Positions 57,262 to 64,000 of a DNA stretch of 64,000 bases are shown in pieces. The stretch lies in NCBI GenBank assembly GCA_963843465.1, contig CAWJKP010000003.1, positions 1,364,001 through 1,428,000 on the forward strand. The letters are read 5' to 3'. Source of the stretch: CAWJKP01 sp963843465 (GTDB taxonomy: Bacteria > Planctomycetota > Planctomycetia > Pirellulales > Thermoguttaceae). Under the pieces are notes generated by a model. That model worked only from the letters and a program-made list of their open reading frames with translations, did no database searches and had not been told where the DNA came from. Position 1 is the first letter of the stretch. Each line of letters begins with the position of its first letter. The translations under genes and the position numbers were made by a program.

Positions 57262-58551
57262 GTGCCTGCGACCTCTGTTATCGGTCTACAGTGGGGGGAT
57301 GAAGCGAAAGGCAAGATCGTCGACCTGCTGACCGATCAGCACGACATCGTTGTCCGCTATCAGGGGGGCGCCAATGCAGGCCACACGGTGGTGTTCCAAG
57401 GCCAAACCTTTAAGCTCTCGTTGATCCCCAGCGGTATTTTCCGCCCCCAGGTCCAGTGTGTGGTCGCCGGCGGCGTGGTCCTCAATCCGGCCAGTTTGCT
57501 GGACGAGATCGACCGTTTGGCCGCCCGGGGCATCTCCATCGGCAGCAACCTGATGATCAGCGACCGGACCCACCTGATCTTTCCCTGGCACTTTGCCGAA
57601 GACCGCCTGATGGACGATTGCACCGGAGGCGAAGCGCTCGGCACCACTATGCGGGGGATCGGCCCCTGTTACCGCGACAAGGTCGGCCGTTGCTATGCAG
57701 TTCGCCTGGGCGACTTGTACCGCGAGAACTTCGCGGCGCGAATCCAACAGATCACCCAGGCGAAGAACCAGATGTTCGCCGGACTGGGAGCTTCGGCCGA
57801 CGGCTGCTGCCTGGACGCGGAGGAGATCTATGCCCAGTACAGCGGTTACGCGCGGCGGCTTGAGCCTTTTGTCGCCGACACCACGGCTTACCTGCTGGAT
57901 GCGGTCGACGCCGGCAAGCGGATCCTCTTCGAGGGTGCCCAGGGGGCCCTCTTGGACGTCGATCATGGCACGTTCCCCTTCGTCACCAGCAGCAACAGCT
58001 CCGGCGTGGGCGTCTCCAGCGGCTCGGGGGTTCCCGGGCGGCACATCGAGAAGGTGATCGGGGTCATCAAGGCTTACAGCACGCGGGTCGGCGGCGGCCC
58101 CTTCCCCACCGAGCAGGACAACGAGACGGGCCAGCACATCCGCCAACAGGGCAACGAGTACGGCACGGTCACCAAGCGGCCCCGCCGCTGCGGCTGGTTC
58201 GACGCGGTCGCCGTCCGCTATACGGCCCGGCTCAGCGGCGTGGACGTGCTGGCCGTGATGCTCCTGGACGTGCTCAGCCGGCTTGCGGAGCTGAAGATTT
58301 GCGTCGCCTACGAGCTGGATGGGCGGCGGATCATCGATTTCCCCAGCCACGTCGAGGACCTGCGCCGCGTGCAGCCGGTGTACGAGACCCTGCCCGGCTG
58401 GCAGAAGGAGATCCGCGACGTCCGCCGCCTCCAAGACCTGCCCGCCGGCGCGAGGGCTTATCTCGACCGCCTCAGCGGCCTGATCGGCTGTGCGGTGGAG
58501 ATCGTCTCTGTCGGGCCCGACCGGGAGCAGACCATCCTTGCAGGCAAATAG
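57262..58551 (+). CDS. purA: Adenylosuccinate synthetase
   Basis: 429 residues, normal length. VIGLQWGDEAKGKIVDLLTD holds the catalytic Asp; the P-loop-like GDEGKGK reads GDEAKGK. RYQGGANAGHTVV carries the catalytic His, and FEGAQGALLDVDHGTFPFVT plus the IMP-binding TTMRGIGPCYRDKVGR are conserved. Makes adenylosuccinate from IMP, aspartate and GTP. GTG start giving MPATSVIGLQWGDE; the open frame upstream is repeat DNA. Frame intact. Confidence 0.95.
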   Translation: MPATSVIGLQWGDEAKGKIVDLLTDQHDIVVRYQGGANAGHTVVFQGQTFKLSLIPSGIFRPQVQCVVAGGVVLNPASLLDEIDRLAARGISIGSNLMISDRTHLIFPWHFAEDRLMDDCTGGEALGTTMRGIGPCYRDKVGRCYAVRLGDLYRENFAARIQQITQAKNQMFAGLGASADGCCLDAEEIYAQYSGYARRLEPFVADTTAYLLDAVDAGKRILFEGAQGALLDVDHGTFPFVTSSNSSGVGVSSGSGVPGRHIEKVIGVIKAYSTRVGGGPFPTEQDNETGQHIRQQGNEYGTVTKRPRRCGWFDAVAVRYTARLSGVDVLAVMLLDVLSRLAELKICVAYELDGRRIIDFPSHVEDLRRVQPVYETLPGWQKEIRDVRRLQDLPAGARAYLDRLSGLIGCAVEIVSVGPDREQTILAGK

Positions 58552-58564
58552 CAGGGAAAAGAGC

Positions 58565-59349
58565 GTGCCCCGAGCGAAGTCCACTGGCCTGTCAGCACCG
58601 GCCGCCGCTGAGTTCGAAGTGCCGCGGGAGAAGCGGCCGCGCCACATCGCCGTGATCATGGACGGCAACGGCCGCTGGGCTCAACAGCGGGGCCTGCCGC
58701 GGATCGAGGGCCACCGGCACGGCGTGGCGGCCGTCCGCCGCACGGTCGAGGAGTGCGCCCGGCTGGAGATCCAGCAGCTTACGCTCTACTGCCTCTCCAG
58801 CGAGAACTGGAAGCGCCCCCTGCGGAGCTGCAGTTCCTCATGCAGCTCTTGCAGCAGTACATGGTCGAGGAGCGGGCGTCGATCATCAAGCAGGGGATCC
58901 GCCTGAGCGTCATCGGCCGCCGCGACGCCATGCCGGCCGACGCCCTGCGGGAGATCGACAAGAGCATCGAGCTGACCCGCCATAATCAGGGCCTGCTGCT
59001 CTGCCTGGCCGTCAACTACGGGGCCCGAGCGGAATTGGCCGACGCCGTGCGGACGATCGCCCGGGAGGTGGAAGAGGGCCGGCTGCGGGCCGACCAGGTC
59101 AGCGAGGCCACGATCGCCGCGCATCTCTACACGGCCGGCACGCCTGATCCCGACTTGTTGATCCGCACCGCCGGCGAGATGCGGCTGAGCAATTTCCTTC
59201 TCTGGCAGATCAGCTACGCCGAAGTCTGGGTGACGCCGACCTGCTGGCCCGAGTTCGACGTCGGGCACCTCCGCCAGGCGATCCGCGACTTTGCCGGCCG
59301 CAACCGCCGTTTCGGCGGACTCTCGCCGCTGCCGTCGGCCGAGAGTTAG
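58565..59349 (+). CDS. uppS: Undecaprenyl diphosphate synthase, UppS/IspU (one frameshift)
   Basis: About 261 residues. HIAVIMDGNGRWAQQRGLPR carries the catalytic Asp, LTLYCLSSENWKRP is the second family motif, and RTAGEMRLSNFLLWQISYAE the third (usual RTSGEQRLSNFLLWQ). Makes the C55 lipid carrier for cell-wall polymers. A C run near 58823 is one base short; six Cs give KRPPAELQFLMQLL. Breaking this presumably essential gene in nature is unlikely, so the indel is read as an error. GTG start with AGGGAAAAGAG upstream, 14 bases after purA. Confidence 0.92.
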
Positions 59350-59363
59350 CCGCTTGGCAGAGT

Positions 59364-59461
59364 GTAGGGTGGGACAAGGCCGCCTTGGCGGCCGCCGGCC
59401 CACCAGGAGCCGGCGGAAGTGGTGGGCCGGCGCCCGCTTACGCGAGCTTGTCCCACCCTAC
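59364..59461. repeat. TAGGGTGGG inverted repeat, supplies a stop codon
   Basis: GTAGGGTGGGACAAGGCCGC faces CGCGAGCTTGTCCCACCCTA (and C). Its right end, read on the minus strand, provides the TAG that ends the membrane protein gene at 59458. Confidence 0.88.
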
Positions 59462-60726
59462 GCGGCGACGGAGCCCGCACGGTAAGCCGGGCGCCGGGCA
59501 GCCGCCCGGAGCAGGTCTGCGAGCGCGCCGACGGACCTTGCTGCCCCGAAGCAGGCCAGCGGCACGATCAGCTCGCCCCAATACTGGTTGAAATCGTGCC
59601 CCACCACGGAAAAGGCCGCCACATACAGTGAGACTGTCAGCCCCACCCGCTGGCCCATCGGGCCCTCCCAGCCCGCCAGGCCGAACAGGACGGCGACGAA
59701 GTAGATCGCCGTAACCCACTGGGGCAGCAGAATCAGGCAGGCGTGCATCTGCACGGTGGAAATCACAAACGGCAGTCCGCCGAACTGGATCCATCCCTCG
59801 CGGTGGGCCTGGGCGTCGGCCGGCGTCCAGCTTCGCACGGCCAGCCCGTGCAGCGCAAAGAAGAGGGCCCAGGCGGCCAGTCCCGCCAGCCAACCCAGCA
59901 TTTCCCGCCGCCTGCCCTGCCGCCAGGCCAGGGCCATCGCCAACAGACAGTAAGGCAGCGATAACTCGCGGACGAAGAGGGCCGAAACTCCCAGGGCCGC
60001 CGCCAGATGCGGCCGGTCCAGTCCATAGGCCGCCATGGAGAGCCCCAAGAGGACCCCGGCCCAAAGCTCGGACGAAACATACTGATCGTCCAAGGTACAC
60101 TCGAACAGCGTACCTGCCAGGAGGAGGGCCGCGAAAAGGGGGACCGAGAAAAACCGCAGGAACGAGCTCGCTATCCTCCGATCGTAGGGTGGGACAAGGC
60201 CGCCGTGGCGGCCGCCGGCCCACCAGTTCGTAGCATGGGCATTCTTGCCCGTGTTTTCTGAATCGCACGGGCAAGCGGAATTGGTGGGCCGGCGCTCGCC
60301 TGCGCGAGCTTGTCCCACCCTACCTTCCCCTTCCCGGCTAGTCCACTCGAAGCCCAGGACCATCAGCGCCAAGGCCAGCAGGATCAAGATTGCTTTGCCC
60401 AGTCCCGGGTCGGGCAGCTTGCCCAAGGCCCAGACGGGCAGGGGCGTCCGCCAGTTGAAGGCGCTTTGGGTGGGGTAGCCCCGGGAAACGAGCTCCTTAG
60501 CCGCGGCCTGGTAGTAGCCTTCGCCGGCGTGGATCCGCCTGATTTCCGCCCGATAGAGCCCCGTATCGCCCTCTCCCTGGCTCGGTTTCCCCAGCCGCGT
60601 GCTCCGCAGCGGCGAGAGCGTCACCCCGATCGAGAGCGCCAGTGCCGCGGCCAGCCCCGCCAGCAAGAGCCGCGCCTGGTTGGGGGTCAGCCTTGTATAC
60701 GCCGACGCAGCCGATGTTCGAGCCAT
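59458..60726 (-). CDS. Multi-pass membrane protein with an in-frame repeat insertion
   Basis: 422 residues, about nine hydrophobic helices (ARLLLAGLAAALALSIGVTL; AILILLALALMVLGFEW; FFSVPLFAALLLAGTLF; WLAGLAAWALFFALHGLAV; AIYFVAVLFGLAGW). Short loops such as GYYQAAAKELVSRGYPTQSA resemble glycosyltransferase-like membrane proteins, but no family was identified. Residues about 135-181 (RVGQARAGERRPTNSACPCD, then WWAGGRHGGLVPPYDRR) are encoded by a nested palindromic repeat inserted between two membrane segments. Start MARTSAASAYTRL. Confidence 0.72.
   Translation of the reverse strand: MARTSAASAYTRLTPNQARLLLAGLAAALALSIGVTLSPLRSTRLGKPSQGEGDTGLYRAEIRRIHAGEGYYQAAAKELVSRGYPTQSAFNWRTPLPVWALGKLPDPGLGKAILILLALALMVLGFEWTSREGEGRVGQARAGERRPTNSACPCDSENTGKNAHATNWWAGGRHGGLVPPYDRRIASSFLRFFSVPLFAALLLAGTLFECTLDDQYVSSELWAGVLLGLSMAAYGLDRPHLAAALGVSALFVRELSLPYCLLAMALAWRQGRRREMLGWLAGLAAWALFFALHGLAVRSWTPADAQAHREGWIQFGGLPFVISTVQMHACLILLPQWVTAIYFVAVLFGLAGWEGPMGQRVGLTVSLYVAAFSVVGHDFNQYWGELIVPLACFGAARSVGALADLLRAAARRPAYRAGSVAA
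60184..60323. repeat. TAGGGTGGG repeat with a second palindrome nested in its loop, inside a coding region
   Basis: Outer arms GTAGGGTGGGACAAGGCCGC and CGCGAGCTTGTCCCACCCTA (and C). In the loop a different palindrome, GGGCATTCTTGCCCGTGTTT then CTGAATCGCACGGGCAAG, sits between the CACCA and TTGGTGGG parts. About 140 bases, no stop codon in the host frame. Confidence 0.88.
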
Positions 60727-60867
60727 GACAGATCGTGTCCAGAAGCATTGTTCCCCTTACCCCTCCGGGAGCAGGGCAGGGTGAGGGGGAAACCCGGTAG
60801 AGACTCGGCGACTGCCAGCCCAGCCGTTACTCAAGTCTAGCTTCCGCGATGTGCGGTATCGTCAGAT

Positions 60868-61752
60868 TCAATAAGTGAGCAAGAGGCGGTCAGCGACCAC
60901 CTCAGATTCCAGGGTCTTGCCGTTCATCTGGAACCGACGGAGCATGGATCGGCCGCAATTGACAAACGCCTCGCGCTCAAACAGCCCCCTGGGTATCGGA
61001 AGGTGGCACGTCACTTCACCGGAACGCTTTGTGCCGTCGATGCTGAGCGCGACGAATATCCCGGCCTTCTTGCACCGCGCAATAACCTCGAATAGATGCT
61101 CCAAGTCGAAAGACTGGGCGCCGTACAAAATGGTCTGGCTGTGGGTATAAGGCGGGTCACAGTAGATCACGTCGCCCGCTTTCGCGCGACTCATGGCTTC
61201 ATCGTAGTCCATCAAATCAAAGGTCGTTCCCAGCGTTCGCCGGTGCCAGTCGTCTGCCCTTTGGGCGAAACTCTCGGGTGGAATAGGATTGTGAACACCG
61301 CAGGGCGTCGACATGTAGCCGTCTGCCTGGCGAAAGCGCACAACACCGCCATAACAAGCCCGGCAGAGAAAGACCAAGTCTGCCCCGCTGGGCTTCGCGT
61401 TGTAGGAAGCCTTGATCTTCTCGTATCCTTCTTGTTTGCCCCCCCTTGTGGAGGATGCCCAGCGCTCGGCGTACCACCGCTTCAAAGTCGCGGGCGACTT
61501 TCTAAGCGTTTGCCAAATCTCGATCAGAGGCGGGAAGACGTCAGAAGCAAACGCCTTCTTCGGGGCAAGCGTTGCGAGGACTGCCCCGCTCCCCAAGAAG
61601 GGCTCGTGGTAGGTTCCAAAGCCCTCCGGGAAGTAAGATGCAATCTCATGGGCAAACCGTTGCTTGTTGCCGATCCACTTGAGCAGTTGGGACTTGAACG
61701 GCTCGATCCTTGGGGCGATTTCTTCGCAGTCAAATAACCACTGCTGACTCAT
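60868..61752 (-). CDS. D12-class DNA adenine N6-methyltransferase
   Basis: 294 residues. LLKWIGNKQRFAHEIASYFP (motif X region), YHEPFLGSGAVLATL (motif I, SAM binding) and GDVIYCDPPYTHSQTIL (motif IV, DPPY catalytic) show a Dam-like methylase. It is divergent from a controller-type regulator and a putative endonuclease, forming a restriction-modification unit. Recognition sequence cannot be read from the sequence. Confidence 0.92.
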   Translation of the reverse strand: MSQQWLFDCEEIAPRIEPFKSQLLKWIGNKQRFAHEIASYFPEGFGTYHEPFLGSGAVLATLAPKKAFASDVFPPLIEIWQTLRKSPATLKRWYAERWASSTRGGKQEGYEKIKASYNAKPSGADLVFLCRACYGGVVRFRQADGYMSTPCGVHNPIPPESFAQRADDWHRRTLGTTFDLMDYDEAMSRAKAGDVIYCDPPYTHSQTILYGAQSFDLEHLFEVIARCKKAGIFVALSIDGTKRSGEVTCHLPIPRGLFEREAFVNCGRSMLRRFQMNGKTLESEVVADRLLLTY

Positions 61753-61789
61753 GCGAGCTCCTTACAGCATTTTTCTCTGCTCCGCCTAT

Positions 61790-61812
61790 TCATATCCTAA
61801 TTTCGGATATGA
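61790..61812. promoter_or_regulatory. Palindrome TCATATCC-N7-GGATATGA, probable controller operator
   Basis: Perfect eight-base arms separated by TAATTTC, in the divergent gap of the restriction-modification unit, 37 bases from the methylase start and 109 bases from the regulator start. C-protein operators of type II systems sit in this position and have such symmetric form. Confidence 0.65.
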
Positions 61813-61921
61813 CGCAAGGCCCGCTTGTGCTCCTTATCGCCGTTTTGCCCCATCATGGGCCGATTCCGGCCGATGAATCCGAAGTTGGGATAGCCGCAGC
61901 CTACATCGCCCCGCCTCAAAT

Positions 61922-62164
61922 ATGGGAAGACTGGACCGCCAAGAAGACCGCACTGTTCTTCTGGCCTTATTGCGCCAGGTTCGATTCACCGCAAAATTGC
62001 GTCAAGTTGACCTGGCTGAACGGCTGGGGCAGCCCCAATCGTTCGTCAGCAAGTACGAATCGGGCGAACGTCGCTTAGATATACTGGAATTACGTTCACT
62101 ATGCAAGGCGGTAGGCATCACTCTTGAGCAGTTTGTCGCCAAACTGGAGGAGCGCCTGCCGTGA
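61922..62164 (+). CDS. HTH (Cro/C1-type) controller protein of the restriction-modification unit
   Basis: 80 residues, one XRE-type helix-turn-helix: LRQVDLAERLGQPQSFVSKY followed by ESGERRLDILELRSLCKAVG. Size and position match C proteins that delay endonuclease expression. It overlaps the next gene by four bases (GTGA). Confidence 0.85.
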   Translation: MGRLDRQEDRTVLLALLRQVRFTAKLRQVDLAERLGQPQSFVSKYESGERRLDILELRSLCKAVGITLEQFVAKLEERLP

Positions 62165-63036
62165 AACCGGACCAGCGATTCCAGCGGCAACCGAAACACT
62201 TTTGGGCGAATGTTCGGACCATCAGCCAGAAACTGGGCTATACCGAGCGTGGAGAGGGCGTCATCAAGGTTCCATCGCTGGCGGAAATGCAGAAGGCACT
62301 GGCCGCCTTGGGGTTGCAATCGGATCACGTTCTTGATGCCAGGGGCAAGCCGACTTCGCTAGGGCAGAGCCTCCACGACTATTTCCGTTTTCGTGCCGAC
62401 GCTTTGAACCAGACGGTAGAACCCCTCTTGCTGACCGCGGGACAGGCGGCAAGACTCTTCGCTGAGCACAAACGACGACTGCGCCCAACTTGCCCGATCC
62501 CGATGAACAAGCAGAAGGGCAAAAAGAAGGCGCCAGCCTACTTCACGGGCCTAATCAACATGCTCATCGAAGCCAACGCCAACGGCTACCCGTGCGATTT
62601 CGATCCGAGGGTGTTAACGACGATCACCGTTCAGGATGCGCCTTTGCGAACCCTTGCGCGGCGGATCGACGGCGCTTTTCCAAGAGCGGTCAACCCCGTC
62701 GCGGTCTGGGAAATCAAGGAGTACTATTACACCACCACGTTCGGCAGCCGCGTGGCAGACGGGGTGTATGAGACCTTGCTCGACGGAATGGAGCTCGAGG
62801 AACTGCGGGAACACGAAAAGATCGACGTGAAACACTACCTCATGGTCGACGCCCACTATACTTGGTGGGTTTGCGGCAAGTCGTACCTTTGCCGTATCGT
62901 CGATATGCTCCACATGGGCTACGTGGACGAAGTGCTTTTCGGTCGGGAGGTAGTCGCCGAAATGCCTCGGATCGTCAAAGAATGGGTTTCGTTGGCGAAG
63001 GCAGCCCAAAGCGGCCGTCGCTTGAATCGGCCATGA
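62161..63036 (+). CDS. Putative type II restriction endonuclease
   Basis: 291 residues, GTG start overlapping the controller gene. NPVAVWEIKEYYYTTTFGSR looks like the ExK part of a PD-(D/E)xK nuclease, with a possible partner Asp upstream (CDFDPRVLTTITV). The N-terminal helical part (RQPKHFWANVRTISQKLGYT, VPSLAEMQKALAALGL) may bind DNA. Identification rests mainly on the adjacent methylase and C gene; the family name is not known to me. Confidence 0.72.
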   Translation: MKPDQRFQRQPKHFWANVRTISQKLGYTERGEGVIKVPSLAEMQKALAALGLQSDHVLDARGKPTSLGQSLHDYFRFRADALNQTVEPLLLTAGQAARLFAEHKRRLRPTCPIPMNKQKGKKKAPAYFTGLINMLIEANANGYPCDFDPRVLTTITVQDAPLRTLARRIDGAFPRAVNPVAVWEIKEYYYTTTFGSRVADGVYETLLDGMELEELREHEKIDVKHYLMVDAHYTWWVCGKSYLCRIVDMLHMGYVDEVLFGREVVAEMPRIVKEWVSLAKAAQSGRRLNRP

Positions 63037-63093
63037 CCCCGGACGGGGACTCGCCCCCCAAGGTATTCCTGTACCGAACCGATCTGCACAGCT

Positions 63094-64000
63094 TCACGCC
63101 TTTTGGGCCGCAGCCGCCTTTGCCGGGCTGTTCGCGGGAGCCTTGCCGGCGGCGGCCGGGTGGAAGACGGTTGCCAGGACGAGCACGCCTGCCAGCGTAA
63201 TCGCCAGCGGCACCGTCCAGATTTTCCGCCATTGGAATTGGCCGTCCGTGGAGAACTTGTCCATGGTCACCCCGGCAAGCTGGGTGCCCAGGAACAGGCT
63301 GATGCCCATGGTGACGAGGATGATCAAGGCCTGCGCCGAGCTGCGGATCGCGGCCGGGACCGCGGAGGCCACGGAATCGACATAAATCTGGCCGACGATG
63401 ATGAAGAACACATAGGCCAAACCGTGCAGCACCTGGGCCATGGCGACCAGCCACCGGGCTTTCGTCAGTGCGTAGATCACGTACAGTGCCAGCCAACTTG
63501 CAACCCCAATGACCAGGGTCGCCTGGACGCCCAAACTGTCCATGAAGAGTTTCAGCAGAAAAAAGGTCGCCAGCGCTTGGGCCGCTTGGGCCATGCCCAT
63601 CGCGGCGGGAACGTTCTTGCCGGCGATGCCCACGTCCTGCATGAACCGGGCCGTGCCGAGGAAGTAGAACTGCATCATCCCCGATACGACCAGGGATACG
63701 CCGATGAAGATCGCGAAGGGCACATCCTTGAGCAGCGTCAGGGCCTCGATGATGGGCATTCCCTCGCCTGGCTGCGGCGGCGTGGCCGGCTGGACCAGGC
63801 AGATCACGGCCATCACCACCGAGAGCACCGAAGCCAACGCCAGGCAATCGCTGCCGTCGCCCTCGCTCTTGCGGAGCGATCGCCAGCCGGTGAGAAAGTA
63901 GCCGATCGTGGCCCAGGCGACCGGGGCCCAAATGAAGATTTGCGGCGACAATTTCGCATCCGGCAGGTGGCGGAACATCAGCGCATTGACCAGCGGGATG
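63094..64000 (-). CDS. MFS transporter, nucleoside:H+ symporter-like (partial)
   Basis: At least 300 residues, cut by the right edge. About ten hydrophobic helices (VLSVVMAVICLVQPA; FAIFIGVSLVVSGMMQFYFL; MAQAAQALATFFLLKLFMD; LHGLAYVFFIIVGQIYVDS; SAQALIILVTMGISLFLGTQ; IWTVPLAITLAGVLVLATVF). HGLAYVFFIIVGQIYVDSVA and AAIRSSAQAL are typical of the nucleoside symporter (NupG/XapB) branch seen in planctomycetes. Substrate is inferred only. Confidence 0.82.
   Translation of the reverse strand, partial: IPLVNALMFRHLPDAKLSPQIFIWAPVAWATIGYFLTGWRSLRKSEGDGSDCLALASVLSVVMAVICLVQPATPPQPGEGMPIIEALTLLKDVPFAIFIGVSLVVSGMMQFYFLGTARFMQDVGIAGKNVPAAMGMAQAAQALATFFLLKLFMDSLGVQATLVIGVASWLALYVIYALTKARWLVAMAQVLHGLAYVFFIIVGQIYVDSVASAVPAAIRSSAQALIILVTMGISLFLGTQLAGVTMDKFSTDGQFQWRKIWTVPLAITLAGVLVLATVFHPAAAGKAPANSPAKAAAAQKA

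Overview
This is high-GC bacterial chromosome that looks like Planctomycetota, probably of the Pirellulales type. The signs are a DUF1559 prepilin-like protein, an MJ0042-type zinc ribbon fused to MoxR, large planctomycete MoxR/DUF58/BatA-type proteins, a serine/threonine kinase, DUF1573, ThuA and DUF362 secreted proteins, and a YidC with a PDZ domain in its periplasmic region. Taxonomy is inferred from gene content; no rRNA or tRNA gene was seen.

Layout. 1-2.6 kb: a serine/threonine kinase running off the left edge and a repetitive membrane coiled-coil protein. 3-21.5 kb: a long rightward cluster of MoxR ATPase, DUF58, two leucine-rich-repeat paralogues, a BatA-like VWA protein, a small membrane gene split by an IS630-type element, a 1068-residue VWA/amidotransferase-like membrane protein, a DUF4175-like coiled-coil protein and a squalene-cyclase-fold secreted protein, then small membrane proteins and an acetyltransferase. 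22-25.3 kb: an FHA-cyclase and an intact IS4-type element. 25.3-34.6 kb: ThuA, DUF362, DUF1573, YceH, TsaB, a phosphoesterase and YidC. 34.8-41.5 kb (leftward): a secreted glycosidase-like protein, a PAS histidine kinase, YggU, YggS and a degenerate LarA-like protein. 41.7-47.7 kb: a thioredoxin lipoprotein, then a DtxR-type regulator preceded by two palindromes and followed by DUF1559, redoxin and lipoprotein genes. 47.8-53.5 kb: an orphan HicB, a divergent phosphoglycerate-kinase-like protein, an HPt protein, a secreted protein that is about one third cysteine facing cysteine synthase, and a SpoU methylase. 53.7-59.3 kb: a pseudokinase, a Flp-like pilin, a second SpoU methylase, purA and uppS. 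59.5-64 kb: a membrane protein, a restriction-modification unit with a controller gene, and an MFS transporter running off the right edge.

Two features cut across the window. First, about a dozen families of long inverted-repeat 'phrases' (arms about 15-50 bp) sit in most intergenic gaps and in several cases inside coding regions without breaking the frame. Second, about 17 coding regions are interrupted by one- or two-base indels, mostly single-base losses in short homopolymers, including the presumably essential uppS. I read these as sequencing or assembly errors and give the reconstructed genes as single features with the indel position noted.

The best candidates for undescribed biology are the Cys/Lys-rich exported protein beside cysK (with its own upstream palindrome) and the in-frame colonisation of genes by palindromic repeats.
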